Shown one piece after another: positions 8,706-17,448 of a stretch of 64,000 nucleotides of DNA (its first letter is position 1; each line of letters begins with the position of its first letter). The notes under the pieces were generated by a model. The model had not been told where the DNA came from, made no database searches, and saw nothing but the letters and a program-made list of their open reading frames with translations. Made by a program: the position numbers and the translations under genes. The stretch is from Phosphoribacter sp037045045 (GTDB lineage Bacteria; Actinomycetota; Actinomycetes; Actinomycetales; Dermatophilaceae), in assembly GCA_037045045.1 (NCBI GenBank), contig JBAOHL010000001.1:106643-170642 (forward strand), in the 5' to 3' direction.

Positions 8706-8841
8706 CTCGGCGGCGCCACTCGGCGGCACGCACCGGCAGCCCAGCGCCTCGCCGGCGCCGTCGGCCCAGCCGTTATGGACGCGTCGCGTCGGCCTATCCA
8801 CCCTGCCGAGGCGAGTCTGTCCGCCCGGGGACAGTTCCCTT

Positions 8842-8904
8842 GCGCGAGTGGAGGCTTGCGGTTGCTTCAAGGGCGGCGAAACAACAGTTCGCCTCCCCTC
8901 GCGG
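8842..8904. repeat. Palindromic element copy 1
   Basis: Begins GCGCGAGTGGAGGC and ends GCCTCCCCTCGCGG, an imperfect terminal inverted repeat of about 14 bp around a ~35-base core (GGTTGCTTCAAGGGCGG...). It belongs to a six-member family in this window. Confidence 0.7.
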
Positions 8905-9192
8905 GAGGAAACGTGAGGGAGCCTCGGCGGGCGACCCGACAGCGACCCGTTGGCCACACGGCTCCCCGGCCCTTGGCGAGAACCCCGCGTTCGGCCCATC
9001 GGAGGTGCTCGGCGCTGCTCCCGGGCCTCGTCCCGGAAGGCTCTCGGCGCTGCTCCCGGGCCTCGTCCGGGAGCCTGTCGGCGCTGCTCCCGGGCCTCGT
9101 CCGGGAGCCTGTCGGCGCCGCAGGAGCTGTGGTCCGGGCCTGTTCCTCACCGTCTCCCGGGCCTGTTCCTCACCGTGTCCCGGGCCAGTTCA

Positions 9193-9256
9193 CGCATGAG
9201 TGGAGGCGTGCGGTTACTTCGAGGGTGGCGAAGCGACACAGAGCCTCCACTCGCGC
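9193..9256. repeat. Palindromic element copy 2
   Basis: The left arm contains GAGTGGAGGC and the right arm is GCCTCCACTCGCGC. The core GGTTACTTCGAGGGTGGCG matches copy 1. Confidence 0.7.
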
Positions 9257-9352
9257 ACGGAACCCGGCGCCGGTGACCGCATTGGCACGCGTGCCGCCTG
9301 CGACCCCGTCCGCCCCTCGCTCCCAGCCCGCCGGAGCGCTAGGTTCCCGGGC

Positions 9353-10291
9353 ATGAGCGCGCAGCACGCATCACCTGGCGACCCCAGCCTCGTCGAGGTC
9401 GCCGAGGGGATCCACGCCTGGGTCCAGCCCGACGGAACGTGGTGGGTCAACAACACTGGGGCAGTGTCCGGTGCCGACGGCACGGTGGTCATCGACACCT
9501 GTGCGACCGACGTGCGCACCCGCCGATTCATCGCCGCACTCACGCAGCAGGTACCTGGGTCGTCGCTGCGCATGGCCGTCAACACCCACCAGCACGGCGA
9601 TCACACCTACGGCAACAGCATCCTGCCGCCCGAGACGGTCATCGTCGGACACGAGAAGATGCGCGAGGGCCTGCGGGTCGACCCGATTATCGACGGCTGC
9701 CCCCCCGTGTTCGCACCCCTACCGGACTGGGGCGAGATCACCCGGCGGCTGCCCTCGATCACCTTCGCCGACACGGCGACCCTGTATGCCGGTGAACGTC
9801 GGATCGAGCTCGCCCACCCGGGGCACCCCGCCCACACCACCGGCGATGCCGTCGTGTGGATTCCCGATTCCGCAGTGCTGTTCTGCGGCGACCTGCTCTT
9901 CCACGGGCTCACGCCGTTGGTGTTCATGGGCTCTGTCGAAGGCGCGTTGCGCGCGTTGGACTGGCTCGCGGCATACCCGGCCTCGGTCGTCGTCCCCGGA
10001 CACGGGCCGCTGGTCCCAGGCGACCAGATGGGCCGAGTCCTCGGGGAGCACGAGCGGTACTACCGGTTCGTCCTCGCCGCGGCCACCGCCGGGATGTCGC
10101 AGGGCCAGACCCCCTTGGAGGCGGCGCTCCGGGCGGACCTCGGGGAGTTCGCCCAGTGGGCGGACCGGGAGCGGCTCGTGCTCAACCTCCACCGCGCGTA
10201 TGCCGATGCGGCCGGCTCCGATGTCGACATCATGGCCGCTTTCGCCGACGCGGTGTCGTACAACCACGGGCTGCTGGCCACTGGGGTCTGA
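9353..10291 (+). CDS. MBL-fold metallo-hydrolase
   Basis: 312 residues. The metal-binding motif is THQHGDH near residues 81-87, with further ligands in AHPGHPAHTTGD, LFCGDLLF and VVPGHGPL, so the active site looks complete. The substrate is unknown; quinoprotein-relative or generic beta-lactamase-like hydrolases share this pattern. The ATG at 9353 has TAGGTT at 9340-9345, seven bases upstream, and no ribosome-binding site, which suggests a leaderless mRNA. It stands alone between a repeat-rich spacer and a convergent permease gene. Confidence 0.85.
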   Translation: MSAQHASPGDPSLVEVAEGIHAWVQPDGTWWVNNTGAVSGADGTVVIDTCATDVRTRRFIAALTQQVPGSSLRMAVNTHQHGDHTYGNSILPPETVIVGHEKMREGLRVDPIIDGCPPVFAPLPDWGEITRRLPSITFADTATLYAGERRIELAHPGHPAHTTGDAVVWIPDSAVLFCGDLLFHGLTPLVFMGSVEGALRALDWLAAYPASVVVPGHGPLVPGDQMGRVLGEHERYYRFVLAAATAGMSQGQTPLEAALRADLGEFAQWADRERLVLNLHRAYADAAGSDVDIMAAFADAVSYNHGLLATGV

Positions 10292-10320
10292 GCCGATATC
10301 GGGGCCGGACGCGAGCGCGA

Positions 10321-11565
10321 TCAGTCGGGCCCGCGGATCGTGGCTCGACCGACGAGTCCGGCTCCGATGACCGCGGCTCCGGCGAGCACCGATGCCCAGG
10401 GCAGGGTCAGGGCGAGCAGAACGCAGCCGCCGAGGCCGCCGAGCTGGACCCAGCGGGGCCAACGTCGATAGGCATCGTCCTGAGTGAGTGCCGCGGCGTT
10501 GGCGATCGCGTAGTACAGCAGGACGCCGAACGACGAAAACCCGATCGCATGGCCCAGATCGGTGAGCAGGACGAGCAGCGCCACCGCCCCGGCGATGGTG
10601 AGCTGGGCGACGACGGGCACGTGGGTGCGCTCGTCGACGACGCCCAGCCGCCCGGGAAGGTCGCCGCCACGAGCCATGGCGAACGTCGTGCGTCCCACGC
10701 CGGCGAGCAGCCCGAGCAACGCCCCGAGGCTGGCCACCGTCGCGCCGATGCGAAGGACGACCCCCAGCCACGACACGTTGGCCGCCTCCGCCGCGGACAG
10801 CAGAGGCAAGGGGCTCCGGGCCACGCCCGCCGGGCCGATGGTGACGAGCAGGACGAGGGCGATCGCGGCATACAGGACGACGACGATGGCTAACGCCGTG
10901 GTGATCGCGCGGGGGATGGTCCGGGCAGGCTCGCGGACCTCCTCGCCGAGGGTGGCGATCCGGGCGTAGCCGGCGAAGGCGAAGAAGAGCAGGCCTGCGG
11001 ATTGCAGGACGCCGTATGCCGAGGCGTCGGCCAGGCTCTGGATGGGAGAGTGCCAGGTCCTCGTGGCGGTGAGGGTCACCCCGACGACGACCACGAGGCA
11101 CAGGAGGGTGACGGTGAGCAGGAGCCGGGCCAGCCGGGCGGTCCGGGTGATGCCGCGGATGGTCACCCAGGTCAGCCCGGCGAGCACCGCGAGGGCCAGG
11201 ATCTGGGCCGCTCGCGCCTCGCCGCCGAGGGCGTACGTCGCCACGGTGAGGGCCATCGCCGCGCACGATGCGGTCTTCCCGACCACGAAGGCCCATCCGG
11301 CCGCGAAGCCCCACGCCGGTCCGAGCCGTTCGCGGCCGTAGACATAGGTGCCCCCGGAGGCCGGGTACTGGGCGGCGAGTTGGGCCGAGGACGTCGCGTT
11401 CGCCCAGGCGACGGCACCGGCCAGCGCGAGCCCGATGAGCAGCCCCGACCCCCCCGCTTCGGCAGCGGGGGTGAACGCGGCGAACACTCCGGCCCCGATC
11501 ATCGAGCCCATCCCGATGACGACGGCGTCGGCCAGGCCGAGACGCCGCTGCAAGGTCGGGCTCAT
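10321..11565 (-). CDS. APC-family amino acid permease
   Basis: 414 residues with about 12 membrane helices. The N-terminus LGLADAVVIGMGSMIGAGVFAAFTP is the APC-superfamily helix 1 signature with the unwound GSMIGAG segment. Subfamily members move amino acids or related cations; the substrate cannot be read from the sequence. The start at 11565 has GGCAGG nine bases upstream; ATG at 11574 is possible but would have the site touching the start codon. The gene converges on the MBL gene, leaving 29 bases between the stops. Confidence 0.85.
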   Translation of the reverse strand: MSPTLQRRLGLADAVVIGMGSMIGAGVFAAFTPAAEAGGSGLLIGLALAGAVAWANATSSAQLAAQYPASGGTYVYGRERLGPAWGFAAGWAFVVGKTASCAAMALTVATYALGGEARAAQILALAVLAGLTWVTIRGITRTARLARLLLTVTLLCLVVVVGVTLTATRTWHSPIQSLADASAYGVLQSAGLLFFAFAGYARIATLGEEVREPARTIPRAITTALAIVVVLYAAIALVLLVTIGPAGVARSPLPLLSAAEAANVSWLGVVLRIGATVASLGALLGLLAGVGRTTFAMARGGDLPGRLGVVDERTHVPVVAQLTIAGAVALLVLLTDLGHAIGFSSFGVLLYYAIANAAALTQDDAYRRWPRWVQLGGLGGCVLLALTLPWASVLAGAAVIGAGLVGRATIRGPD

Positions 11566-11797
11566 GGGGTTCATCCTGCCAAGGGTCGGGGCGGCCGGGG
11601 GAGAGCGCGGCGGGTGTCTGGCGACATGGGCGACCGAGGTGCCGCAGCCATTCACCGACGGAGGATGCGGTGTCGTGAGACAGCCCGTGGCCGAGATGCG
11701 GTGGTGTCCGCGGTGGAGACCGGAGACGCCCGTGGCGGAGGGCGCGTGTCTTGAGGCAGCCCGTGCGTGGCGAAGGATGCGGTGGCGGAGAATGCGG
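11566..11797. other. Spacer with partial copies of a tRNA 3' end
   Basis: Copies of the GGCGGAGGATGCGG sequence that ends the neighbouring tRNA-Ser gene occur in tandem at 11769-11783 and 11784-11798, with a looser copy near 11658-11672. No gene is visible. It must contain the permease promoter. Confidence 0.55.
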
Positions 11798-11887
11798 TGG
11801 CGGAGGATGCGGGATTTGAACCCGCGAGGGGTTTCATCCCCAACACGATTTCCAATCGTGCGCACTAGGCCGCTATGCGAATCCTCC
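11798..11887 (-). tRNA. tRNA-Ser(GGA)
   Basis: A GGAGGAT acceptor stem pairs with ATCCTCC. The anticodon loop TTGGAAA gives GGA (plus-strand 11851-11853). There is a long variable arm, a GGGTTCAAATCCC T-arm, and a CCA encoded after discriminator G. Two tandem 15-base near-copies of its 3' end follow it. Confidence 0.95.
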
Positions 11888-12046
11888 GCAGGGGAGGGTA
11901 CCGGAGCGGCCCGTCTCCGGAAAATCGTGGCCCCGCCGTCCCCACGTCCGGTTGGCCACGACGTCGTTCGCCTCGCTGGCTGACCTGCAAGCCTGTGTGC
12001 CTGACTACAAGCCCAGCGTCGAACCGAGACCGCGAGTCGCGTCGCC

Positions 12047-12052
12047 TATGCT
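12047..12052 (+). promoter_or_regulatory. -10 box TATGCT of the SRP RNA gene
   Basis: A good actinobacterial -10 sequence seven bases before the first base of the SRP RNA helix. No convincing -35 is seen. Confidence 0.5.
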
Positions 12053-12058
12053 GGACCC

Positions 12059-12149
12059 CGGCACCCCGCGTGGTGGTACCTCGCCGAACCCCCCCAGGGC
12101 AGGAATGCAGCAAGGGCAGGTGAGCTCTTCCAGGTACGTGGGGTGTCCT
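12059..12149 (+). ncRNA. ffs: Signal recognition particle RNA (small bacterial type)
   Basis: A terminal helix forms between GGCACCCC (12060-12067) and GGGGTGTC (12140-12147). The conserved domain IV hairpin CAGGGCAGGAATGCAGC / AAGGGCAGG lies at 12095-12120 and is the Ffh-binding site. About 90 nt, the minimal bacterial form. It lies directly upstream of dnaX, as in other actinobacteria. The ends are good to within a few bases. Confidence 0.85.
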
Positions 12150-12278
12150 CACTGCAGGCAGCCAGACGAGGCAGACCGGCCGGGCCGTGCTGGCCCCGGC
12201 ACCGACGGCGTTCTCGCGGAGCCAACCATTCTTGCCCGTCGTCTGCTGGCGGCATACCGGAGCGTCGGGAGGCCCCAG

Positions 12279-12284
12279 TAGGGT
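12279..12284 (+). promoter_or_regulatory. -10 box TAGGGT of dnaX
   Basis: Lies six bases before the GTG start of dnaX, which has no usable ribosome-binding site. A leaderless transcript is likely. Confidence 0.5.
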
Positions 12285-12290
12285 CGGGGA

Positions 12291-14333
12291 GTGACCACGG
12301 CCCTGTATCGGCGCTACCGGCCGGAGGCGTTCGGCGACGTCATCGGGCAGGAGCATGTCACCGAGCCGATCATGCAGGCGCTGCGCACCCGCCGTGTCGG
12401 GCACGCCTACCTGTTCTCCGGTCCGCGCGGCTGCGGCAAGACGACCAGCGCCCGCATCCTGGCCCGCTGCCTCAACTGCGCAACCGGCCCGACTCCCGAA
12501 CCGTGCGGCACCTGCGAGTCGTGCGTCGCCCTGGCGCGGGGCGGCCCGGGCAGCATCGACGTCATCGAGATCGACGCGGCCAGCCACGGTGGCGTCGACG
12601 ATGCCCGCGACCTGCGCGAGCGCGCGTCGTACGGCCCGGCGCAGAGTCGGTACAAGGTGTACATCATCGACGAGGCCCACATGGTCACCCCGCAGGGGTT
12701 CAACGCCCTGCTCAAGATCGTCGAGGAGCCGCCCGAGCACGTGAAGTTCGTGTTCGCGACGACCGAGCCCGACAAGGTCATCGGGACCATCCGCTCCCGC
12801 ACCCACCACTACCCGTTCCGGCTTGTCCCGCCCGCAAAGCTCACGGCATACCTCGAGCAGGTATGCCGCAGCGAGGACGTCGCGGTGGCCCCCGGGGTGC
12901 TGGGTTTCGTCACCCGGGCCGGCGGTGGATCGGTCCGAGACAGCCTTTCAGTCCTCGACCAACTCATCGCCGGGTCTGGGTCGGAAGGGCTGACCTACGA
13001 GGCGGCGGCGGCGCTGCTCGGGTTCACCGACGTCGAGCTGCTCGACGCCACGATCGAGGGCATTGCTGCCGGCGACGCGGCGGCCCTGTTCGGGCAGGTC
13101 GACAGGGTCGTCGAGTCGGGCCACGATCCGCGCCGGTTCGCCCTCGACCTGCTCGAACGGCTGCGCGACCTCATCATCGTCGCCGCGGTCGGACCCGACG
13201 GCGTCGGCCAGGTCCTGCGGGGGGTTCCCGAGGACCAGCTCGACCGGATGCGGAGCCAGCAGTCCCGGTTCGCGCCGGGGTCGCTGTCCCGGGCGGCCGA
13301 CATCGTCAACGCGGGCATCACCGAGATGACCGGCGCGACCTCGCCGCGGCTGCAACTGGAGCTCATCTGCGCCCGACTGCTCCTGCCCGGGGCCCAGGGC
13401 GAGGCGGGGTATGCCGCCCGCCTGGACCGCCTCGAACGACGTCTCGACGTCCAGGGTCCGCCGCCGGACGCGCCCAGGGCGGCATCCGCCGCTGATCCAC
13501 CGTCGACCCGACCGGCGCCCACGCCAGCTGCGCCGAGTCAGTCGCCGGGAGCCGCCCAGACGGCAAGCCCGCCCGGAGCGCACGACCGGGACGTCGCTTC
13601 GCCCCGTCCCGAGGGTGCCGAATCGGTCGCCCGCGGCCTCAAGCCGCAGGACCCAACCCCGGGCGGCTTCGACGTCGCGGCGATCCGGCGGGTGTGGCCC
13701 GAGGTGCTCGGCCGAGTGTTCACTATGCGCCGGGTGACGTGGACTTTCCTCTCCCAGCACGCCCAGGTCCTCGAATACGACGGCACTCGGCTGGTGCTCG
13801 GAATCGCCACGACCGGATTGGCCAACACGTTCCGCCAGGGCAACCACGCCGAGTTGGTCCGTCAGGCCCTGCTCGAGGAGATCGGGCTCGACGTGCGCGT
13901 CGAGGGCGTGCCGATGATCGACGGCGGTTCGACCGGCGCACCCCCCGGCCCAGCGGCCCTGACGGCCGAGCCGACCTTCTCGGGCAACGGTCCGACCGCG
14001 TCAGGTGACGGCCAGACCGCGTCAGGTGACGGCCAGACCGGGTTTGTCGACATTTCCGGCGATTCCGGCGCCCCCGTGAGCCCAACACGCGAGGCCGGCG
14101 CCGCCACCGAAAGACCCGTGCCGGTGCGTCCCGACCACGATGCGGCGCTGTTCGGCGGGCGATCAGCGCCAGCAGACTCGCCGCCTGTTCCACCGACCCC
14201 TTGGCCGCACCAGGCCGAGGACGTGCCGAGCCGCGACGACGAGGACGTCGAGAACGGGGGCGAGAGCGGGCGCGCGGTGATCGAGCGGATGCTCGGGGCC
14301 CAGGTCATCGAGGAACTCGACGAAGAGAGCTAG
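12291..14333 (+). CDS. dnaX: DNA polymerase III subunits gamma and tau
   Basis: Clamp-loader ATPase of 680 residues. Walker A is GPRGCGKT (44-51). The zinc cluster CLNCATGPTPEPCGTC (60-75) is intact, Walker B is IIDEAHM near 123, and sensor/SRC is RSRTHHYPFR. Domain III follows. Then comes a long Pro/Ala-rich linker and the tau-type C-terminal region (about 465-545, TWTFLSQHAQVLEYDG...), ending in an acidic tail. The linker has a duplicated 21-base segment near 14001-14041. No A-rich slippery site is visible, so a frameshifted gamma is not predicted. The gene follows ffs and precedes a convergent regulator gene by 84 bases. Confidence 0.95.
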   Translation: MTTALYRRYRPEAFGDVIGQEHVTEPIMQALRTRRVGHAYLFSGPRGCGKTTSARILARCLNCATGPTPEPCGTCESCVALARGGPGSIDVIEIDAASHGGVDDARDLRERASYGPAQSRYKVYIIDEAHMVTPQGFNALLKIVEEPPEHVKFVFATTEPDKVIGTIRSRTHHYPFRLVPPAKLTAYLEQVCRSEDVAVAPGVLGFVTRAGGGSVRDSLSVLDQLIAGSGSEGLTYEAAAALLGFTDVELLDATIEGIAAGDAAALFGQVDRVVESGHDPRRFALDLLERLRDLIIVAAVGPDGVGQVLRGVPEDQLDRMRSQQSRFAPGSLSRAADIVNAGITEMTGATSPRLQLELICARLLLPGAQGEAGYAARLDRLERRLDVQGPPPDAPRAASAADPPSTRPAPTPAAPSQSPGAAQTASPPGAHDRDVASPRPEGAESVARGLKPQDPTPGGFDVAAIRRVWPEVLGRVFTMRRVTWTFLSQHAQVLEYDGTRLVLGIATTGLANTFRQGNHAELVRQALLEEIGLDVRVEGVPMIDGGSTGAPPGPAALTAEPTFSGNGPTASGDGQTASGDGQTGFVDISGDSGAPVSPTREAGAATERPVPVRPDHDAALFGGRSAPADSPPVPPTPWPHQAEDVPSRDDEDVENGGESGRAVIERMLGAQVIEELDEES

Positions 14334-14417
14334 TCGCGACGCGCTCGCCCACGAGACCGCACGCCCGAGAGCACCTCACAAGGGCGCGCCTCGCCAGCAA
14401 GCACCTCACCAAGGGCA

Positions 14418-15173
14418 TTAGTCCCTTGGAGTCGAACCGCCCTGGAGCTGGACCGCCTTCTCGCTGAACCGCCTTGGGGCCGACCCGGCAGGGGTTGGCT
14501 CCAAGCCAAGCCGGTAACCGAAACCCGGGACCGACTCGATGAGCCGAGGCCCGCCGGCGGCGCGGATCTTCCCACGCAGACGGCTGATGTGGACCTCGAG
14601 CATGTGGTCGTCCCCGTGCCACCGCCCCCACACCCGTTCGACGAGTTCGGGGCGGCTCACGACCCGGTCGTGGTTCTCCGTCAGCGCGGTGAGCAGCTCG
14701 AGTTCCGTTTTGCTCAGCTTGACGTCAGCGCCGTGGATCTTCGCCGATCGCAGGTGGACGTCGATCTCGAGCGGGCCGACGACGCGAGTCGTGGCCGCCC
14801 GGCGGGCGGGATCGGGGTTGCGCCGCAACAGGGCGGCGACCCTCGCCGCGACGAGCCGCGGCGAGGCCGGCCAGCGGAGGAAGTCGTCGGCTCCACCGTC
14901 GAGGGCGAGCACTTCAGGCCCCTCGAGTCGGGTGCTCGCGAGGACCATGATGGGAATCTCGGAGTGCGTGCGGACCTGGCGGCAGATCTCGTTGGCGTCG
15001 GACTCGTCCTGGGTCTCGCCGATGACGAGCAGGTCAGCCTCGTCGAGGCGCAACCGGTGCGCCACGCCGCGCAGCTCACGCAGGGGGACGACGACGTAAC
15101 CCAGCTGACGCATGACGCTCGTGAAGGTGGCCGCCCGGCCGGTGTCCGAGTCGATGAGCACGATCGTGGGCAT
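14418..15173 (-). CDS. Response-regulator-like winged-helix protein with degenerate receiver
   Basis: 251 residues. An N-terminal receiver-like domain (MPTIVLIDSD...) is followed by an OmpR/PhoB winged helix (about 130-225; LSKTELELLTALTENHDRVVSRPELVERVWG... HISRLRGKI... GFGYRL). The receiver lacks key residues: the phospho-acceptor position reads DLLVIGETQ (Gly where Asp is expected), and the conserved Lys before Pro is replaced (DDFLRWPAS). It is therefore probably not controlled by a histidine kinase, and none is adjacent. A GTGTCG-TCGT-CGACAC palindrome about 110 bases upstream is a candidate own operator. The target genes are unknown. Confidence 0.8.
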   Translation of the reverse strand: MPTIVLIDSDTGRAATFTSVMRQLGYVVVPLRELRGVAHRLRLDEADLLVIGETQDESDANEICRQVRTHSEIPIMVLASTRLEGPEVLALDGGADDFLRWPASPRLVAARVAALLRRNPDPARRAATTRVVGPLEIDVHLRSAKIHGADVKLSKTELELLTALTENHDRVVSRPELVERVWGRWHGDDHMLEVHISRLRGKIRAAGGPRLIESVPGFGYRLGLEPTPAGSAPRRFSEKAVQLQGGSTPRD

Positions 15174-15468
15174 CAGCGGGCCAGCCTTCCCTCGGCGCGC
15201 CCGAGCGGGTCAGGCCCGATGGCCGGGCAGTTGCAGGCCGACGGGTACCAACGGGGGGACATCGGAACTCCTCGTGGATCGAGTGTCGTCGTCGACACGC
15301 TGATTCGCCGACGATGGGCACGTATGAGACGTGGGGAAGGCGCTTTCATTACGCCGCCGGGGCCGATTTTCCGACGCGACCCTCGGACGCGTCGGTTGGC
15401 GACCGCGCCGGGACCTCCCGCACCGGCCGCCTCGAGGCGGCTCGCTCGGGGCGCGGTAGATTCGGCCC
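15174..15468. promoter_or_regulatory. Divergent spacer between the regulator and the acyltransferase
   Basis: About 295 bases without a gene. It has a 16-bp palindrome, GTGTCGTCGTCGACAC (about 15282-15297), that could be a regulator-binding site, and the -10 box TAGATT (15457-15462), six bases before the acyltransferase ATG. Confidence 0.45.
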
Positions 15469-16140
15469 ATGCTCTACGGGGCCGCCGCGTTTGTGTTCAA
15501 GCCGGTCAGCCGCGCCGTGTACCGGCCCCGCATCTCGGGCACGGACAACGTGCCACGCACCGGCGGGGTCATCCTCGCGAGCAACCACCTGTCCTTCGTC
15601 GACTCCATCGCCATCCCCCTAGCCGCTCCCCGCAAGGTCCACTTCCTCGCCAAGTCCGACTACTTCACCCGGCCGGGACCCAGTGGCGCGCTGCAACGCG
15701 AACTCATCACGGCGCTCGGGGCACTGCCGGTCGACCGCCACTCCGCGCACGCGGCGCAGGATTCGCTCGACGCCGCTCTGGAGGTCCTGCGGCGCGGGGA
15801 CGTCTTCGGCATCTATCCCGAGGGCACTCGATCTCGCGACGGCCGGCTCTACCGCGGGCGCACGGGCGTCGCCTGGCTCGCCCTCACCGCCGGGGCGCCG
15901 GTCGTGCCGGTCGGACTGCGTGGCACCGAAGACGTCGCCCCGATCGGCAGCCATGTCCCCAGGCTTGCGACGGTGACGGTGGCCTTCGGCGCGCCGATCC
16001 ACCCCGATGCCTACGCCGGTATGCCGGCCGGGCGAGCCAGGCGTCAGCTCACCGACGACGTCATGGACGCCATCGCCACCCTCAGCGGCCAGGACCGTTC
16101 CCCGGATTTCAACGCCTTGCCGCCCTCGGACGGGGACTGA
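15469..16140 (+). CDS. plsC: 1-acyl-sn-glycerol-3-phosphate acyltransferase family protein
   Basis: 223 residues. The catalytic NHLSFVD (HX4D) motif lies near residues 42-48 and the phosphate-binding YPEGTRS near 117-123. These are the two hallmarks of PlsC-type acyltransferases, which acylate lysophosphatidic acid in phospholipid synthesis; the acceptor could also be another lipid in actinobacteria. ATG 15469 is preceded by TAGATT with a six-base gap and no ribosome-binding site. It stands just upstream of recR but has its own end and a new -10 box follows. Confidence 0.85.
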   Translation: MLYGAAAFVFKPVSRAVYRPRISGTDNVPRTGGVILASNHLSFVDSIAIPLAAPRKVHFLAKSDYFTRPGPSGALQRELITALGALPVDRHSAHAAQDSLDAALEVLRRGDVFGIYPEGTRSRDGRLYRGRTGVAWLALTAGAPVVPVGLRGTEDVAPIGSHVPRLATVTVAFGAPIHPDAYAGMPAGRARRQLTDDVMDAIATLSGQDRSPDFNALPPSDGD

Positions 16141-16194
16141 ACCGACCGAGCGGACCGGGCCGGCGCGCTCCCTCGGGAAGTCGGCGCGACGGCA

Positions 16195-16200
16195 TACCCT
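16195..16200 (+). promoter_or_regulatory. -10 box TACCCT of recR
   Basis: Lies six bases before the recR GTG and overlaps a CGGCATAC octamer (16190-16197), so the repeated octamer supplies part of this promoter. Confidence 0.5.
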
Positions 16201-16206
16201 GGGCCC

Positions 16207-16806
16207 GTGTACGAAGGCATCGTCCAGGACCTCATCGACGAGCTCGGTCGGCTGCCCGGGATCGGACCGAAGAGCGCCCAGCGGATCGCCTTCCACCTCG
16301 TCTCGGCCGACCCGCAGGATGTCGACCAACTGGTCCGAGTGCTCGGCGAGGTCAAAGCAAAGATCCGCTTCTGCGAACGCTGCGGCAACGTCGCCGAGGC
16401 GCAGGTCTGCCGCATCTGCGGGGATCCGCGCCGCGACCAGAGCGCGATCTGCGTGGTCGAGGAGCCCAAGGACGTTGCCGCGGTCGAGCGGACCCGCGAG
16501 TTCCGCGGCACCTACCACGTGCTCGGCGGAGCGATCAGCCCGATGGACGGCATCGGGCCGGAGGACCTGCGGATCCGGGAACTGCTGGGCCGCTTGCAGG
16601 ACGGCACCGTCACCGAGGTCATCATCGCCACCGACCCGAACATCGCCGGCGAGGCCACCGCAACGTACCTGTCCCGTACGTTGGTGCCGCTGGGCCTGAC
16701 TGTGACGAGGCTCGCCTCTGGCCTGCCCGTGGGGGGCGACCTGGAATACGCTGACGAGATCACCCTGGGACGTGCCTTCGAGGGCAGGAGGGCGGTCAAT
16801 GGCTGA
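16207..16806 (+). CDS. recR: Recombination mediator protein RecR
   Basis: 199 residues, the standard length. N-terminal helix-hairpin-helix (LGRLPGIGPKSAQRIAFHL), a four-Cys zinc finger (C56, C59, C68, C71), then a Toprim domain (ICVVEEPKDVAAVE... IIATDPNIAGEATATYL). It works with RecF/RecO to load RecA at gaps. The gene lies 1.9 kb downstream of dnaX, a frequent pairing. The C-terminus overlaps the start of the next gene by eight bases. Confidence 0.95.
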   Translation: MYEGIVQDLIDELGRLPGIGPKSAQRIAFHLVSADPQDVDQLVRVLGEVKAKIRFCERCGNVAEAQVCRICGDPRRDQSAICVVEEPKDVAAVERTREFRGTYHVLGGAISPMDGIGPEDLRIRELLGRLQDGTVTEVIIATDPNIAGEATATYLSRTLVPLGLTVTRLASGLPVGGDLEYADEITLGRAFEGRRAVNG

Positions 16807-17401
16807 CCCGGGCACCGGATCCCGCGACGACACGCAGCGCGGCGACGCACTCGATGACCTGTCCGATCTCGCCGCCGACTCGGCCATCGAGGCGCGTACC
16901 TTCCTGGCCGCCGCGACCGAGGTGGCTGCCGGGACCGCGCCGGACACGGCGATCCCGCTGCTGTTGCTCGCGACATCGCAGCTGCTGCTCATGGGCGCTC
17001 GGCTGGGGGCGGTCCGCGATGTGGTGCTCGACGAGCGGTTCGAGGCCGACCCCGGCCCCGACTACGACGTGGAGCCGCTCCGCGACAACATCGCGAACCT
17101 CTTCGAGGGCATCGACGACTACGCCGACGTCGTCGACCCGGTGACCCGGGCCGAGTTGACCAAGGGCGCGCTGTCCAACGACATGGCCGAGATCTGCTTG
17201 GCGCTGACCCACGGGTTGGCCCACTACGACGCGGGGCGGCGGGTCGAGGCCCTCTGGTGGTGGCAGTTCTCCTACCTGTCGACGTGGGGAGAACGCGCCG
17301 CCGCCGCGCTGCGCGTGCTTCAGTCGATCCTCGCCCATCTACGCCTCGATGCCGACGAGGATACGGTCGCGGACGCCGAGTTCGAGGCCCTGCACCCGTA
17401 G
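16799..17401 (+). CDS. DUF5063 family protein
   Basis: 200 residues, mostly helical and acidic, with the DUF5063-type core (DNIANLFEGIDDYADVVDP... ALTHGLAHYDAGRRVEALWWWQFSYLSTWGERAAAALRVLQ). No enzyme motif is seen. Such proteins regularly follow recR in actinobacteria, and here the ATG lies inside the recR 3' end, so the two are translationally coupled. Its function is unknown; a role alongside RecR is only suggested by position. Confidence 0.8.
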   Translation: MADPGTGSRDDTQRGDALDDLSDLAADSAIEARTFLAAATEVAAGTAPDTAIPLLLLATSQLLLMGARLGAVRDVVLDERFEADPGPDYDVEPLRDNIANLFEGIDDYADVVDPVTRAELTKGALSNDMAEICLALTHGLAHYDAGRRVEALWWWQFSYLSTWGERAAAALRVLQSILAHLRLDADEDTVADAEFEALHP

Positions 17402-17404
17402 GAA

Positions 17405-17418
17405 CCGGGCCTGCCCGG
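17405..17418. terminator. Small hairpin between convergent genes
   Basis: CCGGGC-CT-GCCCGG is a 6-bp stem between the convergent DUF5063 gene and tadC. The loop is very short, so its function is uncertain. Confidence 0.3.
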
Positions 17419-17448
17419 AGCGGGTATGCCGCGCGTCGGCGGAGCAGC

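Larger units (their letters stand above)
8706..9352. repeat. Intergenic minisatellites and two palindromic elements
   Basis: About 650 bases with no credible gene. It contains two copies of the ~62-bp palindromic element (8842-8904 and 9193-9256). Between them are about three copies of a 34-35-base unit beginning CGGCGCTGCTCCCGGGCC (9010-9112) and two copies of a 23-base unit, CCGGGCCTGTTCCTCACC... (9134-9179). Confidence 0.8.

Noticed and set aside
12291..14333. Programmed frameshift making the gamma subunit
   Set aside because: No A-rich slippery heptamer or stem is visible in this GC-rich gene.
14334..14417. A further tRNA, suggested by GTCGAACC near 14,430
   Set aside because: It lies inside the regulator coding sequence and has no matching stems.
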